Source: Semisulcospira habei | Lineage: Eukaryota > Mollusca > Gastropoda > Semisulcospiridae | Assembly (NCBI GenBank): GCA_036245525.1 | Contig: BTPG01000003.1 | Location: 184,458,013 to 184,522,012, forward strand | Length of the DNA: 64,000 nt | Direction of reading: 5' to 3' | Shown here: piece by piece, positions 1 through 64,000 of the stretch | Numbering within the stretch: the first letter of the stretch is position 1 | Layout: every line of letters begins with the position of its first letter | The notes under the pieces: model-generated | The model's database searches: none | The model's input: only the letters and a program-made list of their open reading frames with translations | What the model was told of the DNA's origin: nothing | Made by a program: the position numbers and the translations under genes

Positions 1-344
1 CAGGCACTAAGCGACTTTTTGAGACCAAATAATATAAGAATATAAGACCAGCAAGAGGCAATAGATGCCTCTTGCATTTGAGTGGGGTTTGGCTCCATTG
101 TGCGTCTAGTCAATCAATGATTGAAGCCGTTGTGCATGAAGCTTGTTTTGTTTGCAACCCCATCAGCTGTTGCATACTCGAGAAGGTTAAATTATTTAGT
201 TGTGACAAGCTACAGTTGGGGAAGGATTTAACATGAATGTTCAAATATAGCTCTAATTAGCTTCGCAATGGTCAAAGTATCCTGAATCTGACGCATGAAT
301 TATCATGTCCCTTGTTTGCTTGGTGATTGATTGATTCATTGATT

Positions 345-371
345 GTTGGATGGACGGACGGACGGACGGAC

Positions 372-405
<34 letters not shown>

Positions 406-450
406 ATGGATGGATGGATGGATGGATGGATGGATGGATGGATGGATGGA
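345..450. repeat. (GGAT)n / (GGAC)n microsatellite
   Basis: Tetranucleotide array GGAT with GGAC variants at its left end, inside an MPEG1 intron. Confidence 0.95.
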
Positions 451-566
451 TGTAACCCTTGAATTATTGTGTCCTATCCCTCGCTTTCTTGCTTAATTGA
501 TGATTGGTTGATCAATTGATTGGTGGATGGACGAATGGACGGGTGAATGGAAGATTATTGATTGCT

Positions 567-568
567 TG

Positions 569-612
<44 letters not shown>
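567..612. repeat. (GATT)n microsatellite
   Basis: About ten GATT units ending nine bases before the acceptor of MPEG1 exon a, so it lies where the polypyrimidine tract would be expected. Confidence 0.93.
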
Positions 613-621
613 CTATTCTAG

Positions 622-881
622 GTGAACCCAAAGACAGGAGGTCTATCCTGTCCGCCCCAGTACCATGCCGTCCGCCTTTTTCAAGGAAACAGGCGGACCA
701 GTCGCTCTGAGCATCACTGCAAACACTTTCTCTTCATCAAGTACCATTGTACCGACAGCTTCTATGAAAGTCGAGCTGCCTACGAGCTATACTGGTGTGC
801 AGCGATGGGATCAGTGCCCCAAAATACTGGATATTTGTTCGGCGGCTTGTACACTTCTCTCGTACCGAATCCGGTGACAAG
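622..881 (+). CDS. MPEG1: MPEG1 exon a (start of P2 region)
   Basis: The acceptor CTATTCTAG precedes 622 and the donor AAG|GTAATT follows 881. The exon opens in phase 0 and closes in phase 2. It encodes SCPPQYHAVRL, a cysteine-rich stretch (HHCKHF, KYHCTDSF, LYWCAAMG) and GYLFGGLYTSLVPNPVT, the signature that opens the conserved MPEG1 C-terminal block. Confidence 0.82.
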
Positions 882-3682
882 GTAATTCCTTTATTTTTAT
901 CGACAGGCCGATGAGTGAGTAAAATTGACACTCACTGAGAAAATGCAAGACGCCAGTCTTTCTGTTTTGCGTCTCTCCTAACTCCTTTTGGCTGTCGGTA
1001 GAGGTCTTTGGCGCGATGATTCCTGCAGGAATCATCGCGACAAAAACTTTTAAGGACAGCCAAAGGGTTAAGCTCTTAATTCTACCCTATTACCTCTCAA
1101 CTGTTAGTCCTACAATCTTTTCCCCTTTCTCTATTTCTATGAGCCACGTTAACCTAGTACTATCTATGGTGGATCCACCCCATGTCGTATTGCGTCAGGG
1201 CTGCCATCTTTCATGTGTTCTATAGTGCTCCAAATCGTGTTTCTTTCTTTGATTGTTGTTACAACCAACAAACAAAGAAACACGCTTTGGAAGGTTAGAA
1301 CAATAAACTTTTTTTTGTTCATGTTTTTCGCCACGAAGCGTCTTTACTTCTTTCTTTCTTTTTTTCTCTCCTGATTTTTCATTTTACACGCTGCGCGCTC
1401 AGCCTTTTTGGGCGTATTTTGCAGGGCTCAGTCCTGCCCGCCGTCGTTCTTCTCGCTGAAGGTTGGCTCCAACAAAGACCTTAGAGTATGTATCAGCGAT
1501 GACTACGAGTTCGGGCGGGAACGCGCCGTGCCTCTGGCTGGGTTCACCAGCTGCAGCAGTGGAAACCCTCTCGCTTTGGCGGGTACCTCGGATCAGAGTA
1601 AATAAATAAATCAGCGCATTAAATAGGCGCTTTATCCCAATTAAAAATCGGCTTAAAGCGCCGCTGCGAACTAAACCCAACAAGCATGCTCACTTGAATC
1701 ACGCGCATTCACTCACACAGTGTACTTATATAAACACAGAGCATTCACGTGGTGCTAAGGGCAAGATTAAGCGAGATACTGACGTTTTGGAAATTCAAAT
1801 CGTTTATATTTGAAATTTGATTAAGTGGGCTAAAATTGATACCAAAGTCGTGGGGGAGGAAGAGCCGGAGAAAGAACCCCTGACGGTCCGCCCGAATTAA
1901 CGGTGACACTTATTAGAGGAGAAACGTCTGACGCCGGAACCGGGTATCGAACCTCGCCCCTCTAGCATTGGTGGCAGGCCCTTTTACCGCTGCGCCACGG
2001 ACCGCCCCGTGTAGAATAGGTGAATAGGCAGGCGTACTGTCATTTACTTTTTGTATTTCTGTTCCACAGCATAAACACTTGCCTCCCAGAGCTAGTGACT
2101 TCCATTCCATGAAATAGAAATCATTTAGTTTTGGGAGGCAAAGGGTTAACGCCGGAGACGGATAAGAAAAACGCGTTGTTTCCCGGAGTTAGCTGTCCCA
2201 AAGCAGGCTACTTCGGATGTAACAAGAAGTTGGATATAAAAATATTTTTTTACTGGTCCCGACAACACTTCTTTTAAACTCCTTTAAATTACTTTATCTG
2301 AAACAAACTTCGGCTACAACAACAAGATAAATTGTGATCCTTGGCGGTTTGTTATGTCCGAAGTTCACCGTTATCTATTCCAACATTTGCTCTTTACCCT
2401 CGTGTACATTCAGCTTCCGGTTTTGTGTGCAATACTGACGATTGCGTGGACAATCTGTGTATTCTCATGTGGCGTATATTGCACTGTTTGCACAAGGTAA
2501 CATGGTGAAATCTGGAGCGTCCAACTCCCAGACCCACTCCCTCCGCTCCTTCTACAGCGGTCAGGCAGGCTCCTGGCCACAGAGGTGCCCTGAAGGCTAC
2601 AGCATGCATCTGGCCACCATTGACGAGGGCTGTCAGATCAACTACTGCGTGCAGACCGGGGCTCTGGCCGGACCGACCCTTCCTCAGATCAAGCGTCCGC
2701 CGTTCATGCCTCCTCCTGCCTTGTTCGCACCGTCATCAGAGAACCTGGTACAGTCGTACTTTTAACCACAGCCATACAGGTACAATCGTACCCTTAGCCA
2801 AGCGCAGTCAAGTCCAAATAACACACTCAGCATATGAAAGGATGAAGTTAGTTAGTTGGGCTCAGCATCGAGTAGGCGACTGAGCGATCACACGGCAAAG
2901 GAAAGGATACAGCGAAGAGGACAATTTGATTGTCTGCGTGTGTTCCAACAGCCTTTCGATATGTTTGCTTTTCTAGGTGGTGTTTGACCCCGAAAGCCGC
3001 ACCTGGACAAAGAACGCAGCTGCCGAGTCGTACATGAGCTGGTTGCAACTTTCCAGCAGTACTAAGGTGAACGGGGCAGATTCTGACCAAGGAGATGGTA
3101 AGGAACAACGAACAATGGCTGGCTTGAACATGTTTTCTGCAGAGAAAATAACACACTGCAAGATTCATAGATCCTCATGATCCCCCGCAATTGCGGAACT
3201 CATGAGAATCTATGCCTCGTGCTGATAGAATTGAGTATATATGTTTCTTGCACGGTTTTAGCTCTTTGATGTTCAGCTAACAAAGATTTTAGGAATACCG
3301 TCACCACTGCAGGTAAGGGCTAGCAATAAGTTCAAGGGACGACTTTACCAAAATTGTGAGTATTCGTGTTAGGTCAGGGAACAGATCGACCATAATAGTG
3401 CAAGAGTAGTGCCTAAATAACTGCAGCTGCTGAACGAGAGACTGTGTTGCTGTTGCAGGTACCTCTGCGGTCAAGACCTTCAGCTCAGGGGAAACGGCCG
3501 GCTTCGCTGTGGGTGCGGCCCTCACTGTCGTCCTTCTGGTCGCTGTCGCGTTCCTGGTGGCGAAGATTCGACGTCGGCGGCGGAATTCGATGTACCGGCC
3601 CATTGACGGGTCGCTGCCTTTAGAAACCGATGGGCATGACTACGGTACGGTGGGCAACACCGCGTCTGTCGCCAGTGCATGA
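622..3682 (+). CDS. MPEG1: MPEG1 / perforin-2-like gene, last five exons (partial at 5' end)
   Basis: Five exons (622-881, 1425-1582, 2497-2747, 2977-3097, 3459-3682) join in one frame with AG/GT borders and compatible phases. The joined protein has features typical of macrophage-expressed gene 1 (perforin-2): LFGGLYTSLVPNPVT, SCPPSFFSL, CISDDYEFG, a GFTSCSSGNPLA block, CPEGYSMHLA, INYCVQTG, then a hydrophobic helix and a basic tail. Perforin-2 is a MACPF pore-former that acts on bacteria engulfed in phagosomes. The pore-forming MACPF domain is encoded to the left of the window; only the membrane-proximal P2 region, transmembrane helix and tail are here. All reading frames are intact. The gene converges with the MUC4-like gene on the other strand. 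Identification is by remembered family motifs, and I am confident of it. Confidence 0.88.
978..1071. repeat. Hairpin MITE, family D
   Basis: The arms carry TTTGGCTGTC... and ...GACAGCCAAA around a core palindrome GATGATTCCTGCAGGAATCATC. The right end is GGGTTAA; the left end (TAACTCC) is degenerate. It lies in the intron between MPEG1 exons a and b. Confidence 0.72.
1228..1292. repeat. Inverted repeat (unclassified hairpin)
   Basis: About 29-base arms, CCAAATCGTGTTTCTTTC... and ...AAAGAAACACGCTTTGG, surround a short loop. It lies in the MPEG1 intron. Confidence 0.75.
1425..1582 (+). CDS. MPEG1: MPEG1 exon b
   Basis: The acceptor TATTTTGCAG ends at 1424 and the donor GCGG|GTACCT follows 1582. 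The exon joins exon a in phase 2 and ends in phase 1. It encodes AQSCPPSFFSLKVG, VCISDDYEFG and a GFTSCSSGNPLA block, all conserved in the P2 region of perforin-2. A SINE tail begins about 16 bases after the donor. Confidence 0.87.
1597..2008 (-). mobile_element. tRNA-derived SINE, copy 1
   Basis: Read on the - strand from 2008, it begins GTCCGTGGCGCAGCGGTAA (an RNA polymerase III A box), then GCCTGCCACCAATGC and GAGGTTCGATACC (a B box). The body ends with a block that includes AAAGCGCC and a short AT-rich (TTTA)n tail at 1599-1610. Copy 2 at 4985-5433 shares the head, the middle (CCGAATTAACGGTGACACTT on the + strand) and the tail block. SINE rather than a tRNA gene, because the body is about 400 bases long and there is no complete cloverleaf. 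Confidence 0.8.
2070..2149. repeat. Hairpin MITE, family G, copy 1
   Basis: The arms CCTCCCAGAGCTAGTGACTTCC and GAAATCATTTAGTTTTGGGAGG pair imperfectly. The right end is AAAGGGTTAA. It matches the hairpin at 39077-39142. Confidence 0.68.
2497..2747 (+). CDS. MPEG1: MPEG1 exon c
   Basis: The acceptor TTTGCACAAG precedes 2497 and the donor CTG|GTACAG follows 2747. The exon enters in phase 1 and leaves in phase 0. It encodes RCPEGYSMHLATIDEGCQ, INYCVQTGAL and the proline-rich RPPFMPPPALF. The frame would also run on into the intron for a few codons before a stop, so the donor rests on the in-phase match with the next exon. Confidence 0.83.
2977..3097 (+). CDS. MPEG1: MPEG1 exon d
   Basis: The acceptor GCTTTTCTAG ends at 2976 and the donor GATG|GTAAGG follows 3097. 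It encodes VVFDPESRTWTKN and a linker ending GADSDQGDG, continuing the last strand of the P2 region after ENL of the previous exon. An alternative donor (AAG|GTGAAC) lies about 30 bases earlier but is weaker and would break the phase. Confidence 0.78.
3098..3458. other. Last MPEG1 intron with family B hairpin (3163-3230)
   Basis: The only recognisable content is an imperfect foldback, ATAGATCCTCATGA...TCATGAGAATCTATGCCTCGTG, of the family B type, without TTAA ends. Confidence 0.65.
3459..3682 (+). CDS. MPEG1: MPEG1 terminal exon: transmembrane helix and cytoplasmic tail
   Basis: The acceptor TGTTGCTGTTGCAG ends at 3458 and the stop TGA is at 3680-3682. After GTSAVKTFSSGETA comes a helix of about 24 residues (GFAVGAALTVV... 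to FLVA), then the basic stop-transfer KIRRRRRNSMYRP and a tail with two tyrosines (SMYRP, HDYGTV). Mammalian perforin-2 also has a short tail with a lysine-rich cluster and a tyrosine used for trafficking; whether the mollusc residues serve the same role is inference. Confidence 0.85.
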
Positions 3683-3696
3683 GACCTCCAAGTGTG

Positions 3697-3775
3697 CAAA
3701 GGTCCTCGGGCCGATGTCGTCCGCATTTGGCCCATGCACGGCAGTGCGCGGACCAACTGCGGCCGTCGTTGACCA
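3697..3775. repeat. Hairpin, family E, copy 1
   Basis: Imperfect foldback with GGGCCGATGTCGTCCGC and GCGGCCGTCGTTGACC. It starts 15 bases after the MPEG1 stop codon, so it probably lies in the 3' UTR. Confidence 0.6.
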
Positions 3776-3794
3776 GAACACCTTTTGCTACTGA

Positions 3795-3915
3795 AGTTGT
3801 AGATTTTTTTTAGCCCTACTGTAAAGCAGGATTACAGCGGGCACTCGGCACTGAGGCTGTAGATTTTTTTTTTTAGCCCTACTGTAACGCAGGATTACAG
3901 CGGGCACTCGGCTCT
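3795..3915. repeat. Tandem duplication, about 62-bp unit
   Basis: Two near-identical units each hold TGTAGATTTTTTT, AGCCCTACTGTAA and GCAGGATTACAGCGGGCACT. They lie just downstream of the MPEG1 stop. Confidence 0.85.
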
Positions 3916-3929
3916 GTCGTTGCTTTTCG

Positions 3930-4192
3930 CAAGCTTTCACACGAAAGGGTGAGGATAAAAACCCTTTAAAGTATGTGAAAAACGTTGTAGTTTTCTTTTC
4001 ACAAGAAACCCTTGCGGCAATCGTTTTACTGTATTTTGCTTTCACATCATTTTGTTTTATTGTTTTCAAGTTTTCCCATGAAACATGAAAAAGTGAGGTT
4101 GAAAACCCGTTTAAATAATGTGAATAAGTTTGTAGTTTTCTTTTCACAGGAAACCCTTGCCGCAACATGTTTACTTCATTTTGCTTTCACAT
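3930..4192. repeat. Tandem duplication, about 143-bp unit
   Basis: The left unit (about 3930-4049) and right unit (about 4073-4192) share GTGAGG...AAAACCC, TTGTAGTTTTCTTTTCACA, GAAACCCTTGC and end TTTTGCTTTCACAT. They are diverged tandem copies. Confidence 0.75.
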
Positions 4193-4358
4193 ATTGTTCA
4201 TGAAGCTATCTGCATTTTTCTCTGTTTTCTTTATGCGCTTATTGCTGTTGTTGCTTGTGTCATTGTTGTTTTTTGTGCAGCAAAAGAGCGTGCTGATTAA
4301 GCTGCTGCTGCTGTCGGGGCGATCTAATGAAAACGCAAACGTACGAAACGCTTCTTTT

Positions 4359-4554
4359 TTAACCCATTTTCCAAATTCTGGAGGTGCTAGTTAAGGACTG
4401 TGTACCTGTTGCAGGAGATGGCTCGACCATGATAATACATGGGTAGTGCCAGATGAGCTTGGCGCCTTCAGGCGCCAAGCTCATCTGGCACTACCCTTGA
4501 GTTATCATGGTCCATTTGTCTCCTGCTTTAGGGATTTGGGGCTAAAAGGGTTAA
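4359..4554. repeat. Hairpin MITE, family A, copy 1
   Basis: TTAACCCATTTT at the left and AAAAGGGTTAA at the right bound a long foldback whose centre is CTTGGCGCCTTCAGGCGCCAAG, flanked by GGGTAGTGCCAGATGAG and its complement. Confidence 0.85.
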
Positions 4555-4984
4555 ATGTGTTCTCTTTTTGTGGAATTGGGTGTTGTGTGCAGAAGAGGAA
4601 GGATAAACGGATATTAGGCTCGTTTGGCTGCATGGGGAAACGTCGTCCTGTGGGCCTAAACGTTTGTAGTGCGAATGCAAGGTTCACAGTGCATCTATTG
4701 AAAGTACGTACATGAACGGTTGCACTCGATTGCTATGATTCCCAAAGCCGACGAACTTGTACTAATTCTGCGGCGTATATCATACCAATCGAGTTCCAAT
4801 AAGTTGTCTATGCATAAGATAATAAGTATTAACAAATGTCTATGAAAACCTTTTTTGTTTATTCTTGCGTGTTGGTGTCTTCTTCTTCTTCTTCTTCTTC
4901 TTTTTTAAAAGCTAAACGCTAAAAGCTTTGGCTCCGTGTGTAAAACTAACCCTTTTTCAGCATATGTTAAATTATGAATATGTT

Positions 4985-5433
4985 TGCAATAATAATAATA
5001 AAATAATAATAATACCGTTATTATATAGGCGCTTTTTCTCAATTTCTGGGCGAATCGACTCAAAGCGCCGCGAACTGAAACCTAACACACACACTCACGT
5101 AACAGACACGGATTTACGCCATTTAAGACAAACACAGTACAAGACAAACGAAGGGCCAGTTCAGCTACTGAAGTTACAGAGATTTTTGATCGCTTGTATT
5201 TGAAATTTGTAAAGTGGCCTGAAACCGGTACCAAAGTGTGTGTGTGTGTGTGTGTGGGGGGGGGGTTGGGGGTGGAAGAACCGGAGTACCCGGAGAAAGA
5301 ACCCCCGACGGTCCGCCCGAATTAACGGTGACACTTACCAGAGGAGAAAAGTCCGACGCCGGAACCCGTTTTCGAACCTCGCACCTTTGGCATTCGTGGC
5401 AGGCGCCTTAACCACTGCGCCACGGACCGCCCC
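4985..5433 (-). mobile_element. tRNA-derived SINE, copy 2
   Basis: Read on the - strand from 5433: GGCGGTCCGTGGCGCAGTGG (A box), GCGCCTGCCACGAATGCC, GAGGTTCGAAAAC (B box), then the body, an internal (TG)n-poly(G) stretch at 5237-5265, a GGCGCTTTG/AAAGCGCC block and an (ATT)n tail at about 4988-5014. Confidence 0.82.
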
Positions 5434-5577
5434 ATAATACGGCTCCGGTTTACTTACGCATCATAGGAACTATTCGTTTAACAAAAGTGTCGCTGTATTA
5501 ATTTGAAAGTTTAATCATTGTAAAGTGTCAGCAAGTTGCTTGAATTCATTCCCCTTTGTGTTCTTTCTTTTACACAT

Positions 5578-5586
5578 ACACATACA

Positions 5587-5677
<91 letters not shown>

Positions 5678-5735
5678 GCAGGCACGCACGCAAGCACGCA
5701 CGCAAGCACGCACGCAAGCACGCACGCACGCACAC
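5578..5735. repeat. (AC)n microsatellite with ACGC variants
   Basis: A long CA run followed by CACGCACGCA units. It produces several spurious low-complexity reading frames. Confidence 0.97.
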
Positions 5736-7202
<1,467 letters not shown>

Positions 7203-7654
7203 TTTGTAAATGTTTGTGTATTGCTAAAACTAATATATAACAGTGGTATGTTTTTGTTCAATATCTTGGTGCGCCTCACTTGCTTAGTGTTCATCCTTTT
7301 CAAGAGGTAGGAACTCTGAGGCCAACACAATGCTGTCGATGTCAATCTATGGAAGTACTATATGTACAGCAACACTATGGCGTTTGAAGGTACACGATAG
7401 AAAGCTCATTTATCTTCATTAATTCGAGGCGCGTTGCATGCGAGATACGCAGCAAAATGTCGCGTATCCGTTAGCGGCATCTAGACTGAATTAAAGGTGG
7501 TGATTGAAACAGTATGCATCATATTTCAAATATTTACAAAAATAAAACAAAACAACCAACAACATTAAAACAGTAGACAAAAATAATTATAACTTCTTTG
7601 GCTTTATAACATAATATGCCATGTACAAAACGTGCATATTATTTATATACTGAG

Positions 7655-7734
7655 AAGCAAAAGAAATGCGACATTTTTGGAATCGTACTTTATTGGTTCC
7701 GATGATTCCGAAAATGTCGCACTTCTTTTGCTTG
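7655..7734. repeat. Hairpin, family F, copy 1
   Basis: The arms AGCAAAAGAAATGCGACATT and its near complement AATGTCGCACTTCTTTTGCT surround a loop. It matches 52937-53019. Confidence 0.75.
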
Positions 7735-8079
7735 TCTTTATACAACGCGTGAGCCATTACAGTTGCTCCTTCTATCACGTCTTCGTCCATCGCATGTTCT
7801 GAAGTTTACTCCAGATAATAACGAGGGTTTGCGATCATTACTGTAAATGACAATACTTTCCCAGGTAGGCATATTTCTATGTATGTCTTTCCGTCTTGGT
7901 AGATGTCACCACTTAGAGTTTTATGATTGGTCGTGGAATGGAAAACTGAAAAGAAAAATACATGTGTAAAGCCTTAAAAATACATTTTTATTATTAAACA
8001 ATGCACACGCATTTGTCGTATTAAAGCAGACATCCCATTTAAAATATAAACACAATTAAACACAGCTGGCATCTCGCAC

Positions 8080-8273
8080 TTAACCTGTTCAGTATCGAGA
8101 AAAAGTTGAACACCACCCACTTGCAAGAGGTATAGACCCTCATGAGCCCCCGCAGCTGCCTATGCTTCTTGCTGACTTCACTTTAAAATTATGGAACAGC
8201 TTGGCTTCTTTGGTGTTAAATAAACGAAGATTGCAGAAGAACAGTCTGCATCAACTGGCACTGAAGGAGTTAA
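8080..8273. repeat. Hairpin MITE, family B, TTAA-bounded
   Basis: Left end TTAACCTGTTCAGT, right end ACTGAAGGAGTTAA. The inside carries GCAAGAGGTATAGACCC and CTTCTTGC, a partly decayed family B core. Confidence 0.7.
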
Positions 8274-8888
8274 TTCGCAACGTCTTTGCACAGAGGAAGA
8301 ATTTATTTTTTTAGTGAATGTACAACTGATGCTGGCATGTGTGAAGCACTGAAAAACAGCCTACAATAAACAAGCACTTAATAAAGGCCAATACATGAGA
8401 AGAAGAAAAAATAGTAGAAAGTAGAGCAGACTGAAGAAAATGTGAAATAGTTTAATTTACCTCGCCAATTTCTGGACTTAGTCGTTCGTAGAACCTGGGA
8501 CGGCTAAGGGTGCTTTCATCTGGAAATAAAGCCGAATCTGTACAGTGCTTCTAAAATCACACGGTATAATATCAAATTGGCTACTGCTGTTCCACAGCTG
8601 GTCTTTTTATTGGACCACCTTGTCTCCACTGGGCCTATGTACAACGCAATTACTCCGATAGTAGTTCCACCCGGGGTTACTTTTGGCGTAGCACAGTTAA
8701 GAAATCAGCACAGAAAATGCCTGACGCCAGAATGACACGGAGTACGCCAAAGTGACCCCGTATCAATTTGGCGTGAGGGTAATTTTTGTCTACCGTATTG
8801 AAAATACAGTAGACTTTGACATGGGACTGGTCGGAGCGCATTCCGGAGCATGCACATAACGTTTTTGGCGTGTGGGGCATAAATTCTG

Positions 8889-8965
8889 TCAAAAAAGTAA
8901 CAAGATAAAAATGACGTCACGTCTAGCTACGCAAACCTTGCTAGAGAACGTCTTTTTGGCGCCAA
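8889..8965. repeat. Dispersed repeat, inverted partner of 14795-14885
   Basis: AGTAACAAGATAAAAATGAC, GTCTAGCTACGC, TTTTTGGCGCC and then a (TG)n run. The reverse complement occurs at 14795-14885, also joined to a (CA)n run. Confidence 0.7.
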
Positions 8966-9033
8966 GGCGCCGTGTGCGTGTGTGCGTGTGGGTGTGCTTG
9001 TGTGTGTGTGTGTGCGTGCGTGTGTGTGTGTGC

Positions 9034-9126
<93 letters not shown>
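8965..9126. repeat. (TG)n microsatellite with CGTG variants
   Basis: A long TG array with TGCG interruptions at its left end. Confidence 0.97.
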
Positions 9127-9127
<1 letters not shown>

Positions 9128-9504
9128 CAGCGAATGGATCCCACGTTTGAGGAAGGACAAGCTTAACATTGTATGATATTGTCCATAATAGAATAATCTC
9201 GAGGCGTTTTCTTTTTCGATTTTTTTTTTTATTTAGAAGCTCATTGTCGAGGAAATGGCCGCTTCACAAAAGCCGGCTGATCCACCCTGGAGTCCGTAAT
9301 TTTCTTATTTTTACTAGATATTCTGCATGTAGCTAGATAAAAGGGAGATATTGAATGAGTTTGAACCAGCAGAACCTTTGAGTGATAATTAATGTTTTTG
9401 TGAAAAAATATATTTTCACGTTTTTGGCATTAATTTCACGAATATATTGGTTAATCTTAAAACAATTGAATCTTTATTACGACCTCCCTCCCAATCTTCT
9501 GATT

Positions 9505-9822
9505 AATAATCGCATGATTTTTCATATACGGTATTTACACAAGCCTATAGTTTGTCTCGGCTGTCGGGTACAATTAGGTCAATTGTGACCTGTATGCCCT
9601 AGGTGCGAAAATCAGACAATTTTCTACATCCCTTTATCGGAGTCATTTGTAAAACAGCTAACATAACTTTAATTTTTCTTTTTCGAAAACACAAACAGAC
9701 TATCTTCTCATTAATACCCGCATGAATTTTCATAAACAGTGTTTGGATAAGCCTGCTGTTTGTCCCGGCCCTGGGGTAGGATTAGATCATATTGTGACCT
9801 GTAAGCCCTAGGTGTGAAAATC
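9505..9822. repeat. Diverged direct duplication
   Basis: Two copies (about 9505-9615 and 9708-9822) share AATCGCATGA/TACCCGCATGA, AAGCCT...GTTTGTC, TTGTGACCTGTA and CCCTAGGTG.GAAAATCAG. The repeat is non-coding. A reverse-strand AATAAA at 9228-9233 lies just left of it and could serve the MUC4-like gene, which ends to the right. Confidence 0.7.
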
Positions 9823-9884
9823 AGCACAAAAAAAGTAAAAAGTTGATCGATCTGATACGTCACATGTTATTACTGCGATGAATG

Positions 9885-9998
9885 ACTTATAACATCGAGT
9901 CGTCCTATGAACACGGCGTCGTTGGACTAATGATGCCGTGACATGAAGCTTGAAGTGACGTCATTTCGCTGCTCGTGCTATTCTTCTTCAGAATACCT
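9885..9998. repeat. Dispersed repeat, inverted partner of 13724-13832
   Basis: ACACGGCGTCGT, GAAGCTTGAAGTGAC, GCTGCTCGTGCTATTCTTC and TTCAGAAT. The reverse complement of this series is at 13724-13832. Confidence 0.72.
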
Positions 9999-10229
9999 AT
10001 GCTACGCCAGACCACAGAGCTTACGACAAACAATATGGTAGACTATGGGATGAAATCCTCATCTTGCTCATATTACTGAACTGTTCTTTACTGGACAATA
10101 ACGGACCGGAGGATTATGGAGTAGCAGAGCACATCCTGAACTCAATAGAGGTGCCCCGCATTGGTAGCTGCGCAAGTGCCGTACAGCGTTACCGCTTTCG
10201 CAGCAATGGATGCGGGGCGCTCAAATGAC

Positions 10230-10243
10230 TTAATCTTTTCTGC
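10230..10243 (-). CDS. Possible terminal exon of mucin-like gene
   Basis: A TATGTCTCAG acceptor is followed by three codons (RKD after the split C codon) and TAA in the phase exon 26 requires. This is one of several possibilities and is poorly supported. Confidence 0.25.
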
Positions 10244-10362
10244 CTGAGACATAATCGTGGATTTATGAGTGCAGAACATACACAGACTCGAAAAGATCTT
10301 AGTCTGTTGAATTTGTGTGTTGTGCTTCTGCAGTGAAATGGTTAATAACAACACTGACTTAC

Positions 10363-63854
<53,492 letters not shown>

Positions 63855-64000
63855 CTGACGACAGATAAAGATATGAACACATCCTCTCAAGTAGCACGAA
63901 AAAAGAACATCGCTCACACCGCTGCGCCTATTCAAAGTTTAATATACAACATAGTTTTAACGCTAGCGATTATTCCTAGTGAATATTTGGAACTAGAGCT

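Larger units (their letters stand above)
1..621. other. Intron of MPEG1: simple repeats, no exon seen
   Basis: I see no coding segment. Bases about 48-82 hold a short palindrome (AAGAGGCA...TGCCTCTTG) related to hairpin family B. A (GGAT)n tract runs at about 345-450 and a (GATT)n tract at about 567-612, just before the first exon's acceptor. Confidence 0.6.

Noticed and set aside
1900..2008. Possible tRNA gene on the - strand (also at 5330-5433)
   Set aside because: A and B boxes are present but the cloverleaf is incomplete and both copies continue into the same 400-base body: a tRNA-derived SINE.
2848..3168. - strand frames over MPEG1 exon d
   Set aside because: Antisense shadows; the + strand exon fits the family and the splice phases.
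10142..10362. Read-through of the cytoplasmic-tail exon to a stop at 10142
   Set aside because: A consensus donor (T|GTAAGT) interrupts it and the extension shows no recognisable motif; kept only as an alternative.

Overview
The window is animal nuclear DNA, most likely from a marine gastropod or another lophotrochozoan. The grounds are intron-rich genes with GT-AG exons, a perforin-2 (MPEG1) gene, a large NIDO-AMOP-VWD-EGF membrane-mucin gene, a DIRS-type tyrosine-recombinase retroelement, several non-LTR retrotransposon fragments, tRNA-derived SINEs and very abundant dinucleotide microsatellites. The species is inference; nothing here fixes it.

Layout. At the left end, the last five exons of an MPEG1/perforin-2 gene lie on the + strand (622-3682). 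They run from the membrane-proximal P2 region through a transmembrane helix and basic tail to a stop; the MACPF exons lie left of the window. A 6.5 kb repeat-filled intergenic spacer follows. From about 10.2 kb to the right edge, one very large gene on the - strand fills the window. It has 26 recognisable exons between 63854 and 10363, transcribed towards MPEG1, so the two genes converge. Its protein reads NIDO, AMOP, VWD, a cysteine-containing post-VWD region, a cadherin-like segment, about 23 EGF modules (ordinary DIDEC type alternating with laminin-like ones), one transmembrane helix and a short basic cytoplasmic tail. This is the order of MUC4/Mesh-like membrane mucins. The 5' end lies beyond the right edge. 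The exons join in phase except for one apparent extra A in a G4A5 run in the post-VWD exon.

Mobile DNA. Intron 21 holds a complete-looking DIRS-type element (about 16068-22318) with inverted terminal repeats, an internal complementary region, and gag, RT-RNase H and tyrosine-recombinase frames; the recombinase frame carries one break. Non-LTR remnants lie at 34.6-38.0, 41.0-50.1, 55.1-55.7 and 57.8-59.7 kb, and two SINEs lie near MPEG1. Long (GA)n, (TC)n and (AAT)n tracts repeatedly sit directly at the 3' ends of these elements.

The most striking pattern is about 40 short foldback (hairpin) elements in at least seven sequence families. Many are 80-270 bp long and bounded by TTAA with inward CCC or CTC ends, so that the element reads TTAACYC...GRGTTAA. 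That resembles palindromic piggyBac-type MITEs. Three stand in a row sharing single TTAA junctions (60397-61089), some lie within tens of bases of splice sites, and some stems are perfect.

Exon borders were set by hand from reading frame and splice consensus; domain names come from recognised motifs. No database search was run.
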